A program made the position numbers and the translations under genes. The notes below the pieces were generated by a model. That model did not search any database and was not told where the DNA came from. It saw only the letters and a list, made by a program, of their open reading frames with translations. From Trueperella pecoris (GTDB lineage: Bacteria > Actinomycetota > Actinomycetes > Actinomycetales > Actinomycetaceae), in NCBI RefSeq assembly GCF_014926385.1, contig NZ_CP053291.1, forward strand, positions 186,001-250,000: 64,000 bases of DNA, given 5' to 3'. Numbering within the stretch: the stretch's first letter is position 1; each line of letters opens with the position of its first letter. Of this stretch, positions 35,601 through 42,910 are shown one piece after another.

Positions 35601-36813
35601 TTCGGGTAAGTATGTTGCGGCGGATGAGGCGAAGGTTCAGATGGTTGATGAGCTTAAGCCTGCTCCGAAGTTGGATGTGACGTTCTCGAAGGTTGCTGCT
35701 GGTCAGGGTAATGAGCTTGCTGGTGCGACGTTGACTGTTACTGGTGGGGATGACTTCTCTGAGGAGTGGGTCTCTACTGGTGTGGCTAAGGTGTTGACGT
35801 TGGTTGCTGGTGAGTACACGTTGACTGAGAAGTCTGCTCCTGAGGGGTATGAGATCGCGAGTGCGATTGAGTTCCGTGTGACTGCTGATAAGAAGCTGGA
35901 GATTAAGGATTCGGCTTCGGGTAAGTATGTTGCGGCGGATGAGGCGAAGGTTCAGATGGTTGATGAGCTTAAGCCTGCTCCGAAGTTGGATGTGACGTTC
36001 TCGAAGGTTGCTGCTGGTCAGGGTAATGAGCTTGCTGGTGCGACGTTGACTGTTACTGGTGGGGATGACTTCTCTGAGGAGTGGGTCTCTACTGGTGTGG
36101 CTAAGGTGTTGACGTTGGTTGCTGGTGAGTACACGTTGACTGAGAAGTCTGCTCCTGAGGGGTATGAGATCGCGAGTGCGATTGAGTTCCGTGTGACTGC
36201 TGATAAGAAGCTGGAGATTAAGGATTCGGCTTCGGGTAAGTATGTTGCGGCGGATGAGGCGAAGGTTCAGATGGTTGATGAGCTTAAGCCTGCTCCGAAG
36301 TTGGATGTGACGTTCTCGAAGGTTGCTGCTGGTCAGGGTAATGAGCTTGCTGGTGCGACGTTGACTGTTACTGGTGGGGATGACTTCTCTGAGGAGTGGG
36401 TCTCTACTGGTGTGGCTAAGGTGTTGACGTTGGTTGCTGGTGAGTACACGTTGACTGAGAAGTCTGCTCCTGAGGGGTATGAGATCGCGAGTGCGATTGA
36501 GTTCCGTGTGACTGCTGATAAGAAGCTGGAGATTAAGGATTCGGCTTCGGGTAAGTATGTTGCGGCGGATGAGGCGAAGGTTCAGATGGTTGATGAGCTT
36601 AAGCCTGCTCCGGCGCCGACGCCTTCGGAAGTGCCGACTCCTAATGATGAGTCATCGGTGCCTGCTACGCCCGCTCCGACTTCTGAAACGTCAAACACGC
36701 CTGAGAAGCACGATGTTCTCGCGTGGACAGGTGCCAACATTGCAGGACTGAGCGCAGTAACAGCGATGCTCCTCGCTGCCGGCGCACTGCTGCTACGCAG
36801 GAAGAAAGCCTAG
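32617..36813 (+). CDS. Thioester-domain SpaA/Cna-B repeat surface adhesin with LAWTG anchor
   Basis: 1398 residues from ATG 32617 (GGAG 7 nt before). Residues 1-~30 are a signal peptide (cut after APPAMA). Two TQXA thioester domains follow: Cys80 (TVYCFN) with Gln165 (ATQLAVW), and Cys412 (VIYCFN) with Gln500 (ITQMAIY). A divergent SpaA-like domain with EVPEGY lies between them. Residues 599-1333 are seven identical 105-residue SpaA/Cna-B domains, each with TFSKVAAG and TEKSAPEGYE, probably forming Lys-Asp/Asn isopeptides. Next come a Pro/Ser linker, LAWTG at 1368-1372, a membrane helix and RRKKA. Thioester domains bind host surfaces covalently. LAxTG is the class E sortase signal. The protein is likely a fimbria-like adhesin. 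No sortase is near. Confidence 0.92.
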   Translation: MANTRTLRGGGIVLSLLLILAAVWAPPAMAHTAKGLYKGHTDSQLMIFPPYGDGKVQKAHPAPLVAYPEGDEAAKETVYCFNMDRAIPNEHDSLNGPYDPNNPQTGHELRYEKHFGEPLTDYADNARKKDDQDILDVLKNGFPNNASKLQESLGLSDLEFQYATQLAVWYYSDSDNGQYLHDATGGTYENINKAYKILTKQADASVKLIVADPQVETLEIYKVVKPTGPGYNYQNLLGARFVSPLDGTPIEPRFDEPKPNPEKSQLKLRFSKLGDNDLSSELKGAKLALYQGEYPQDVPDKVQPVETWESGGVKDVSIEAGVYTYVEQEVPEGYDKASNIVFKVEGQKLYLKDGVGWKDSSLFVPEDPKQLTAYNDMNNDNVSWGNTPYGKFYYVDRVTNESSAEGDEVIYCFNINLKQPTDSYDYGENVDPDVATFQPAPKFTAQYSDSSLIGLAKKPRVTDPVRFADSIGRVIYAGYPKNGAGLKNGLSDTAFRAITQMAIYYFSDSFGLEEIEAAKDEQAAHGFKGILDPKNESIKSAYKKLIEYAEGDAKVPEDVKIPIYAPNNSAYQNFIGTLTNPKSVIPVVQMVDKKSAPKLDVTFSKVAAGQGNELAGATLTVTGGDDFSEEWVSTGVAKVLTLVAGEYTLTEKSAPEGYEIASAIEFRVTADKKLEIKDSASGKYVAADEAKVQMVDELKPAPKLDVTFSKVAAGQGNELAGATLTVTGGDDFSEEWVSTGVAKVLTLVAGEYTLTEKSAPEGYEIASAIEFRVTADKKLEIKDSASGKYVAADEAKVQMVDELKPAPKLDVTFSKVAAGQGNELAGATLTVTGGDDFSEEWVSTGVAKVLTLVAGEYTLTEKSAPEGYEIASAIEFRVTADKKLEIKDSASGKYVAADEAKVQMVDELKPAPKLDVTFSKVAAGQGNELAGATLTVTGGDDFSEEWVSTGVAKVLTLVAGEYTLTEKSAPEGYEIASAIEFRVTADKKLEIKDSASGKYVAADEAKVQMVDELKPAPKLDVTFSKVAAGQGNELAGATLTVTGGDDFSEEWVSTGVAKVLTLVAGEYTLTEKSAPEGYEIASAIEFRVTADKKLEIKDSASGKYVAADEAKVQMVDELKPAPKLDVTFSKVAAGQGNELAGATLTVTGGDDFSEEWVSTGVAKVLTLVAGEYTLTEKSAPEGYEIASAIEFRVTADKKLEIKDSASGKYVAADEAKVQMVDELKPAPKLDVTFSKVAAGQGNELAGATLTVTGGDDFSEEWVSTGVAKVLTLVAGEYTLTEKSAPEGYEIASAIEFRVTADKKLEIKDSASGKYVAADEAKVQMVDELKPAPAPTPSEVPTPNDESSVPATPAPTSETSNTPEKHDVLAWTGANIAGLSAVTAMLLAAGALLLRRKKA
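34411..36615 (+). repeat. Seven tandem identical 315-bp repeats
   Basis: Units begin at 34411, 34726, 35041, 35356, 35671, 35986 and 36301, period exactly 315 bp (105 codons). By line comparison the units show no difference at base level until the seventh unit's last codons. They encode the SpaA/Cna-B domains of the adhesin and use T-ending codons (GGT, GCT, GTT) far more than the neighbours. Confidence 0.97.
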
Positions 36814-36856
36814 ACTGGACCTGCTTAGCGGTCAAAGCTCCTATGAGTTGAGCTAA

Positions 36857-36892
36857 GTTGTGGGGTGGAAACGAAAGTTTCCACCCCACAAC
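36857..36892 (+). terminator. Perfect 16-bp stem hairpin after the adhesin gene
   Basis: GTTGTGGGGTGGAAAC (36857-36872), a GAAA tetraloop, and GTTTCCACCCCACAAC (36877-36892). It lies 43 nt past the stop. There is no U tract, but the stem is very stable. Confidence 0.75.
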
Positions 36893-36990
36893 CGTATCCT
36901 GTGCAATAAGGCGCTGATGCTGCTGCTTAACAATCCACAATCCATGGGCGCAAGTTTCGCCAATACACGCCGAAAGGCTAACCTTAGAGT

Positions 36991-38799
36991 ATGTCTAGAA
37001 TCCTTTCAGCAGTTGCTTGGCCCTATGCAAACGGACCACGCCATATCGGCCACGTTGCCGGCTTTGGCGTGCCCTCGGACGTTTTCTCTCGTTACATGCG
37101 AATGCAGGGCCACGATGTGCTGATGGTTTCCGGTACGGACGAGCATGGTACGCCGATTCTGGTTGCCGCCGATAAGGAGGGCGTGACCGCCCAAGAGCTA
37201 GCTGACAAGAACAACCGCGTCATCGTGGAGGACCTCGTCAAGCTCGGCCTTTCCTATGACCTCTTCACGCGCACTACGACCACGAATCATGAGCAGGTCG
37301 TTCAGGATCTTTTCCGTGGCTGCCGCGACAACGGCTACATGATCGCCGAACAGACTCCGGTGGCTATCGATCCGAAGACCGGCAACACGTTGCCCGATCG
37401 CTACATTGAGGGCACCTGCCCGATCTGCAAGGCTCCCGGCGCGCGTGGCGACCAGTGTGACAACTGTGGCAACCAGCTCGACCCGCAGGATCTCATTGAT
37501 CCAATTTCTAAGGTCTCGGGTCTCCCGCCAGAATTCAAGGAGACCGAACACTACTTCCTTGATCTGCCTGCGCTTGCCGATGCGCTGGGCACCTGGCTCG
37601 ACGGGGTGGAAAAGGACGGCAAGTGGCGACCGAACGTCATCGCCTTCTCCAAGCACCTCCTCGAGGATGTCCGTCCGCGTGCCATGTCTCGGGACATCTC
37701 GTGGGGCATCCCGGTTCCGGGATGGGAAGATAAGCCGAACAAGCGTCTGTACGTGTGGTTTGACGCCGTCGTTGGCTACCTCTCGGCCGCCATCGAATGG
37801 GCACGTCGCCGCGAAGCGGACGGTACCGGCTCGGCTGAGGACTGGAAGCTGTGGTGGACGGACCCGGAGGCGCTGTCGTACTACTTTATGGGCAAGGATA
37901 ACATTGTCTTCCATTCCCAGATCTGGCCCGCGGAACTCCTTGCCTACAACGGCGAGGGAAGCAAGGGCGGCCAGCCGGGCGGCATGGGACGCCTGAACCT
38001 GCCTACGCAGGTCGTGGCCTCGGAGTTCCTGACGATGGAGGGCAAGAAGTTCTCCTCGTCGAAGAACGTGGTCATTTACGTGCGTGATGTCCTGTCCCGC
38101 TACCAACCCGATGCCCTGCGCTACTTCATCTCCATCGCCGGACCCGAGAGCCAAGACGCCGACTTCACCTGGTCTGAATTCCTGCGCCGCAACAACTCAG
38201 AGCTTGTGGCCGGCTGGGGCAACCTCGTCAATCGTGCCGCAGCGATGATCGCAAAGAACTTCGGCGAGATTCCCGCCCCCGGCGAGCTTGAGGATATTGA
38301 CCGGGAGCTTCTCGATGCCGTCGGAGCCGGCTTTGACCGTGTGGGCGAGCTCATTGGTAATCATTCCCAGCGTGCAGCTCTCGCGGAGATCATGCGACTC
38401 GTGGGCGAGGCAAACGCCTACGTCGCCCGCACTGAGCCTTTTAAGCTCAAGGCCCCCGAGCAGCGCGAGCGCCTTGCGACCATCCTCAACACGCTCATCC
38501 AGGTTGTTTCCGACCTCAATACCATGATGTGCGTCTTCCTCCCGCATTCGTCCAACACGATCGACGCCGTGCTTGGCGGCGCCGGTGACATCGCCCCGAT
38601 GCCGCAGATCCGTGAAGTAACCGACCTCGATTCGGGCTATCCGTATCCGATCATCACGGGTGACTACACGAACGTGCGCGGCTGGGAGCGCCGCGTCGTC
38701 GTTCCTGGCACCCCAATCGAAAAGCCGAAGCCTGCCTTTGTCAAGCTTGACGAGTCCATCGTCGAGGAGGAGCTGGCACACTTGGGGATGACTGAATAA
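36991..38799 (+). CDS. metG: Methionyl-tRNA synthetase
   Basis: 602 residues. The class I motif HIGH appears as [12 protein letters not shown] at residues ~15-25; the KMSKS motif appears as KFSSSKN near residue 353. The zinc knuckle [18 protein letters not shown] (four Cys) identifies the E. coli-like MetRS with a single metal-binding domain. The anticodon-binding helical domain follows ([15 protein letters not shown]). There is no C-terminal dimerisation domain, as in other actinobacterial enzymes. It starts ~100 bp after the adhesin hairpin and is followed directly by tatD. It charges initiator and elongator tRNA-Met. Confidence 0.97.
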   Translation: MSRILSAVAWPYANGPRHIGHVAGFGVPSDVFSRYMRMQGHDVLMVSGTDEHGTPILVAADKEGVTAQELADKNNRVIVEDLVKLGLSYDLFTRTTTTNHEQVVQDLFRGCRDNGYMIAEQTPVAIDPKTGNTLPDRYIEGTCPICKAPGARGDQCDNCGNQLDPQDLIDPISKVSGLPPEFKETEHYFLDLPALADALGTWLDGVEKDGKWRPNVIAFSKHLLEDVRPRAMSRDISWGIPVPGWEDKPNKRLYVWFDAVVGYLSAAIEWARRREADGTGSAEDWKLWWTDPEALSYYFMGKDNIVFHSQIWPAELLAYNGEGSKGGQPGGMGRLNLPTQVVASEFLTMEGKKFSSSKNVVIYVRDVLSRYQPDALRYFISIAGPESQDADFTWSEFLRRNNSELVAGWGNLVNRAAAMIAKNFGEIPAPGELEDIDRELLDAVGAGFDRVGELIGNHSQRAALAEIMRLVGEANAYVARTEPFKLKAPEQRERLATILNTLIQVVSDLNTMMCVFLPHSSNTIDAVLGGAGDIAPMPQIREVTDLDSGYPYPIITGDYTNVRGWERRVVVPGTPIEKPKPAFVKLDESIVEEELAHLGMTE

Positions 38800-38800
38800 C

Positions 38801-39760
38801 GTGGGTGATTCGACCTCGAAAAAGGACCGTCGGCGGGCATACCCGGCCATCCCGGCCCCGCTGACGGTCCCGATCGTCGATAACCACACCCATATTTCTC
38901 CCGATCCAGCTCCCGACGCTGGATCAGATCGGCCCGTCCAACGCCTCAACCTCGCCGGTGACTGGAAGCCGCCGATTCTCCTCGAGAACCTCCGCGAGGC
39001 GATGGCACGGTCGGGCGTGCGTGCCGCGATCACTTCTGGATGCGAATACCCTGACCTTCAGTGGACCGCGGACCTCGCCCGCGACTATCCGGAACTCTGG
39101 GCTGCTCTTGCTATCCATCCCAACGAGGCGGCCATGCATGCGGGCGTCCGCGAAGTCGCCCCTGATGGACTCGAACCGCGTGCAGAAGCACACCACTCCA
39201 TCCCACTTGACGATGCGATAGCCGAAGTGGCTCGACTGGGCCGGGAAGACGGCGTCGTTGCAATTGGTGAAACTGGTTTGGATTACTTTCGTACGGGGGA
39301 GCTCGGCAAAGAGGCGCAGAAGCGGTCTTTCCGCGAGCACATTGCGCTTGCCAAGGAACTGGGCAAGCCGTTGCAGATTCACGATAGGGACGCACACGCT
39401 GATGTCGTCGAGATTCTCAAGCGGGATGGTGCGCCGCAACGCACGGTGTTCCACTGCTTTTCCGGCGACGCCGACCTCGCAACGGTCTGCCGGCAGAACG
39501 GCTGGTATGCGTCCTTCGCGGGACCGGTCACCTATCCCGCCAATGATGACCTGCGCGATGCCTTCGACGCGTTGCCGAACGACCTCATTCTGCTCGAAAC
39601 CGACGCCCCTTATTTGACTCCGGCGCCTTACCGGGGGCAGCCGAACGCCACATGGGCGGTGGTATACACGGCGGGCTACCTCGCCCGTCACCGCGGGCTC
39701 TCTCTCGAGGAGTTCTGTGCGGTGGTGGATCGTACAACACGCGAAGTTTACGGAATCTGA
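38801..39760 (+). CDS. tatD: TatD family DNase
   Basis: 319 residues from GTG 38801, one base after the metG stop. A TIM-barrel metal hydrolase with IVDNHTHI (metal His pair), IGETGLDYFRTG, QIHDRDAHADVVEIL, VFHCFSGDADLA and LILLETDAPYLTP. An insertion around residues 110-135 (REVAPDGLEPRAEAHHSIPL) is common in actinobacterial members. TatD acts as a 3' to 5' exonuclease on single-stranded DNA/RNA and D-Tyr-tRNA-type substrates in some hosts. The position between metG and rpfB is the conserved actinobacterial order. Confidence 0.93.
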   Translation: MGDSTSKKDRRRAYPAIPAPLTVPIVDNHTHISPDPAPDAGSDRPVQRLNLAGDWKPPILLENLREAMARSGVRAAITSGCEYPDLQWTADLARDYPELWAALAIHPNEAAMHAGVREVAPDGLEPRAEAHHSIPLDDAIAEVARLGREDGVVAIGETGLDYFRTGELGKEAQKRSFREHIALAKELGKPLQIHDRDAHADVVEILKRDGAPQRTVFHCFSGDADLATVCRQNGWYASFAGPVTYPANDDLRDAFDALPNDLILLETDAPYLTPAPYRGQPNATWAVVYTAGYLARHRGLSLEEFCAVVDRTTREVYGI

Positions 39761-39821
39761 CCGCGTGCCACCTTTAGTACCGGACGTGGGTTCAACGCCG
39801 GGCATCTTAAGTCCTTGATAT

Positions 39822-39888
39822 GTAACATCACGCACAAGCCGGTTGCATTAAATAACAATTTGGTTACAATCAATCTCAGTATTGTTAC
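39822..39888 (+). promoter_or_regulatory. rpfB promoter with GTTAC/GTAAC boxes
   Basis: TTGCAT (39843-39848) and TACAAT (39865-39870), 16 bp apart, form a good promoter. GTTAC occurs at 39863-39867 and 39884-39888, exactly 21 bp apart, and GTAAC at 39822-39826. Such boxes resemble MtrA-type cell-wall regulator sites that control rpf genes in Actinobacteria. Confidence 0.5.
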
Positions 39889-39937
39889 GGAAGGCCGGTG
39901 AGCTGGCCTTTCTGCAGGCAGATTGACTGGAGACGTT

Positions 39938-41095
39938 TTGACAGACCATTCGAGCAGCCGGGGTAGCGCCTTTGATCCGCACCTGTTGGATGTGCCCCCG
40001 AAGCCAGGCTCGCGCCGTGCCCGGCGCATGGCCGAGCGGGCTGCGCAGTCTGCGGACACCGCGGAGATTGCCTCGATCAAGCGCGTCGTTACCTCCGGCG
40101 GTCAGCCGTACGCCGAGCACATGAACTTCAACCTGGTCACCTCGCGGGCAACCGGTGTGGCGGTCTCCAAGCCGCGCCGCTATTCGAAGGTACTTCAGGC
40201 CGCGGGAGCCGCCTCCATCGCGGTGCTGGCCGCGGGTGGAACTGTGTTCCCGTCGATTGCTGATGTGCCGCGAGCCGAGCGTGCCGTGGCCGCCGTCGTT
40301 GACACTGCGCCGAGCGCGACGACCTCGGCGTCGTCGGTTTCTTTTGACCTCACGGTAGATGGCAAGACCGTCAAGATTGACGCCAAGTCGGGCGACACCT
40401 ACGCCGCGGCTCTTGTTAACGCCGGAATTTCGATTGCTTCGCGCGACGAGGTGTCGGTGTCCCTAGCCGACGTCGTGACAACTGCGCCAGTGACCATCGT
40501 GCGTGTTGTCAACAAGGTTGTCACCGAAGAGAGCGCCACGCCCTTCGAGACCGAGCGCGTGGAGACCGACACCCTGCCCAAGGGTGAGGAAAAGGTTGCC
40601 ACGGCGGGTGTCGAGGGGAAGTCGATCCGTAACTATCAGGTCACGTACCGCGATGGTGCCGAGGTGAGCCGCGCGCTCGTCCTGGAGGCCGTGGAGAGCG
40701 AGCCCGTCAAGGAAGTTATTCACGTGGGCATGCGTGACGCAAACGCCGCGCCCGCCGCCGGCACACCGGCTCCAGCAGGCGCGCCCGTTCCGCCTGGCTC
40801 TGCTCGCGAAATTGCGCAGGGCATGGTTGCTGCGCGCGGCTGGGGTGGCGACCAGTGGGCCTGCCTCGACGCTCTGTGGCAGCGTGAATCCGGTTGGAAC
40901 TCTCAGGCGATGAACCGCTCCTCGGGCGCCTACGGCATCCCGCAGGCACTCCCCGGCTCCAAGATGGCCTCAGCCGGCGCAGACTGGCAGACGAACCCGG
41001 CCACCCAGATTTCGTGGGGGCTCGGGTACATCGCGGGCCGTTATGGCACCCCCTGCGGGGCATGGAATCACTCTCAGGCCCGCGGCTGGTACTAA
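39938..41095 (+). CDS. rpfB: Resuscitation-promoting-factor-like protein (RpfB type)
   Basis: 385 residues from TTG 39938, chosen because GGAG lies 5 nt before it; an in-frame TTG at 39923 is the alternative. Residues ~1-85 are cytoplasmic, with a membrane anchor near 90-110 (GAASIAVLAAGGTVFP). Next come a DUF348-type segment (FDLTVDGKTVKIDAKSGDTY), a G5 domain (ESEPVKEVIHVG at its end), an Ala/Pro linker, and a C-terminal lysozyme-like domain with catalytic Glu in WQRESGWNSQAMN. It is a cell-wall hydrolase that helps daughter-cell growth. The lysozyme domain is of the transglycosylase SLT type seen in Actinomycetaceae rather than the classic Rpf domain. Confidence 0.88.
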   Translation: MTDHSSSRGSAFDPHLLDVPPKPGSRRARRMAERAAQSADTAEIASIKRVVTSGGQPYAEHMNFNLVTSRATGVAVSKPRRYSKVLQAAGAASIAVLAAGGTVFPSIADVPRAERAVAAVVDTAPSATTSASSVSFDLTVDGKTVKIDAKSGDTYAAALVNAGISIASRDEVSVSLADVVTTAPVTIVRVVNKVVTEESATPFETERVETDTLPKGEEKVATAGVEGKSIRNYQVTYRDGAEVSRALVLEAVESEPVKEVIHVGMRDANAAPAAGTPAPAGAPVPPGSAREIAQGMVAARGWGGDQWACLDALWQRESGWNSQAMNRSSGAYGIPQALPGSKMASAGADWQTNPATQISWGLGYIAGRYGTPCGAWNHSQARGWY

Positions 41096-41980
41096 ATGGC
41101 GCTCCTTACCCCGGTTCACATACGCGAACTTGCCGATCAACTCGGCATTCGCCCTACCAAGACACTCGGTCAGAATTTTGTTCACGACGCCGGTACGGTG
41201 CGCCGCATCGTCCGTGATGCGGGTGTGAGCCAGGGCGATCTCGTCCTTGAGGTCGGCCCCGGGCTCGGGTCGCTGACCTTGGCCATTCTCGAGGCGGGCG
41301 CGGTGTTGTCTGCTATTGAGATTGATCCGCCGCTGGCGGCCGCCTTGCCGTCGACGATCGAGGCGATGATGCCGGAGGCGAGGGATCGTTTCGCCGTACT
41401 CCTGCGCGATGCTCTCAAGGTACGTCATGGTGGCTTGGCGGTCCCGGCCTTGTATGCGCAGGCGCATCCTGGCCAGCCCTACGAGCCCACCCATTTAGTT
41501 GCAAACCTGCCGTACAACGTGGCCGTGCCGGTCATTCTTACTCTTTTGGAGGAGCTGGCGTCGTTGCGTTCGGTGACGGTCATGGTCCAGCTGGAAGTGG
41601 CGGACAGGCTTGCAGCCGAGCCGGGCTCGCGGGTCTACGGGGCGCCCTCGGCCAAAGCTAATTGGTATGCCGACGTTCGGCGTGGCGCCAAGATCTCCCG
41701 TAACGTCTTTTGGCCGGTGCCGAATGTGGATTCGGCGCTCGTGCACTTCGACCGCCCGGAATCGGCGCGCTACCCTGAAGAGCTTCGTGAGGCGACGTTT
41801 GACGTCGTCGACGCCGCTTTCGCCCAACGCCGTAAGACCCTGCGCGGCGCGCTTGCCTCGTGGGCTGGAAGCCCGGCCCAGGCGGAAGCTATCGTGCGTG
41901 GCGCGGGCGTGGATCCGACGTTGCGAGGCGAGCGGCTGAGCATCGAAGACTTCGTAAAGATCGCAAGCGCCGCCCGCTAG
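41096..41980 (+). CDS. ksgA: 16S rRNA dimethyladenosine transferase
   Basis: 294 residues. The ATG immediately follows the rpfB stop. SAM motif I is VLEVGPGLGSLTLAIL, and the LGQNFVHD N-terminal motif and NLPYNVAVPVI catalytic NLPY are present. The C-terminal helical domain (RRKTLRGALASWAG) is typical. KsgA dimethylates A1518 and A1519 in helix 45 of 16S rRNA. Length is a little above E. coli (273), as usual in Actinobacteria. Part of the tatD-rpfB-ksgA-ispE cluster. Confidence 0.95.
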   Translation: MALLTPVHIRELADQLGIRPTKTLGQNFVHDAGTVRRIVRDAGVSQGDLVLEVGPGLGSLTLAILEAGAVLSAIEIDPPLAAALPSTIEAMMPEARDRFAVLLRDALKVRHGGLAVPALYAQAHPGQPYEPTHLVANLPYNVAVPVILTLLEELASLRSVTVMVQLEVADRLAAEPGSRVYGAPSAKANWYADVRRGAKISRNVFWPVPNVDSALVHFDRPESARYPEELREATFDVVDAAFAQRRKTLRGALASWAGSPAQAEAIVRGAGVDPTLRGERLSIEDFVKIASAAR

Positions 41981-42019
41981 GATCGTGGGCTTGCCGGTGG
42001 AGGCGCTACGATAGGGCAC

Positions 42020-42910
42020 GTGCAACGCGTTCTAGTTTCAGCTCCCGGTAAAGTTAATCTCGCTCTGCGGGTCGGTGGCCCGCGCCCCGATGGATTCCAT
42101 CCTCTCGATACTGTTTTCGAGGCCCTCGATATTTTTGATGATGTCGACGCGCAGCGTGCCGACGCGCTGTCGCTCGAGATCATCGGGCTTGGGGAGGACC
42201 TGCCGGTAGATGGGACGAATCTTGCCATCCGCGCGGCTAAGGCGCTTCAGGAGAAGACTGGCACCACCGCGGGCGCACACATCACCATCACGAAGCGGAT
42301 TCCCGTTGCGGGCGGAATGGCCGGCGGATCGGCCGACGCGGCCGGCACACTCCTGGCCCTCAACGAGCTGTGGGAGCTGGGGCTGAGAATGGAGGAGTTG
42401 CTCCAGATTGGGGCGGAGCTCGGATCGGACGTTCCTTTCAGCCTCTTCGGTGGCGTCGCGCACGGCCGCGGGCGTGGCGAGGAGCTGGAGCATGTGCGCG
42501 TGAACTCGATGCACGCCTGGGTGCTCCTGACTCGCCCCGACGGGCTATCGACCCCCGCCGTGTTCCGCGAATTTGATCGCCTCCACCCGGATGCCGGCGG
42601 TCCGGCAGATACGGTTGCACTCCGCCGGGCCCTGTCCGATGGGACCGTGGACGAGGTGGGGGCCTTGTTGGCCAACGATCTGGCGGTGGCCGCGCGGAGC
42701 CTCCGCCCGGAGTTAGGGGCGGCCATTGACGCCATTGCCGCAGGCGGGCGCCATGTTATTCTCTCCGGCTCGGGACCCACGATTGCGGTTCTCGTGACGC
42801 CCGAGGAATCCCAGGAAGTGGCGGCTCAGCTGCGCGCCGATTTCCCCGACACGCAGGTCTACATCGCCCACGGCCCCGCCGCAGGCGCACACATCAGGAC
42901 GGTCGAGTAG
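42020..42910 (+). CDS. ispE: 4-diphosphocytidyl-2-C-methyl-D-erythritol kinase
   Basis: 296 residues from GTG 42020 with AGGG upstream. It is a GHMP kinase: SAPGKVNLALRVGG near the N-terminus, the glycine-rich ATP loop PVAGGMAGGSADAAGTLLAL at ~95-114, and C-terminal ILSGSGPTIAVL. It phosphorylates CDP-ME in the MEP isoprenoid pathway. Its TAG stop shares one base with the GTG start of the next ABC-F gene. Confidence 0.95.
   Translation: MQRVLVSAPGKVNLALRVGGPRPDGFHPLDTVFEALDIFDDVDAQRADALSLEIIGLGEDLPVDGTNLAIRAAKALQEKTGTTAGAHITITKRIPVAGGMAGGSADAAGTLLALNELWELGLRMEELLQIGAELGSDVPFSLFGGVAHGRGRGEELEHVRVNSMHAWVLLTRPDGLSTPAVFREFDRLHPDAGGPADTVALRRALSDGTVDEVGALLANDLAVAARSLRPELGAAIDAIAAGGRHVILSGSGPTIAVLVTPEESQEVAAQLRADFPDTQVYIAHGPAAGAHIRTVE

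Noticed and set aside
34411-36615. CRISPR-like or other non-coding tandem array
   Set aside because: The unit is 315 bp, has no spacers, and is one open frame encoding SpaA/Cna-B domains.
39761-39937. c-di-AMP (ydaO-type) riboswitch before rpfB
   Set aside because: The promoter lies at 39843-39870, leaving a leader of ~60 nt, too short for that riboswitch, and no matching conserved core is seen.
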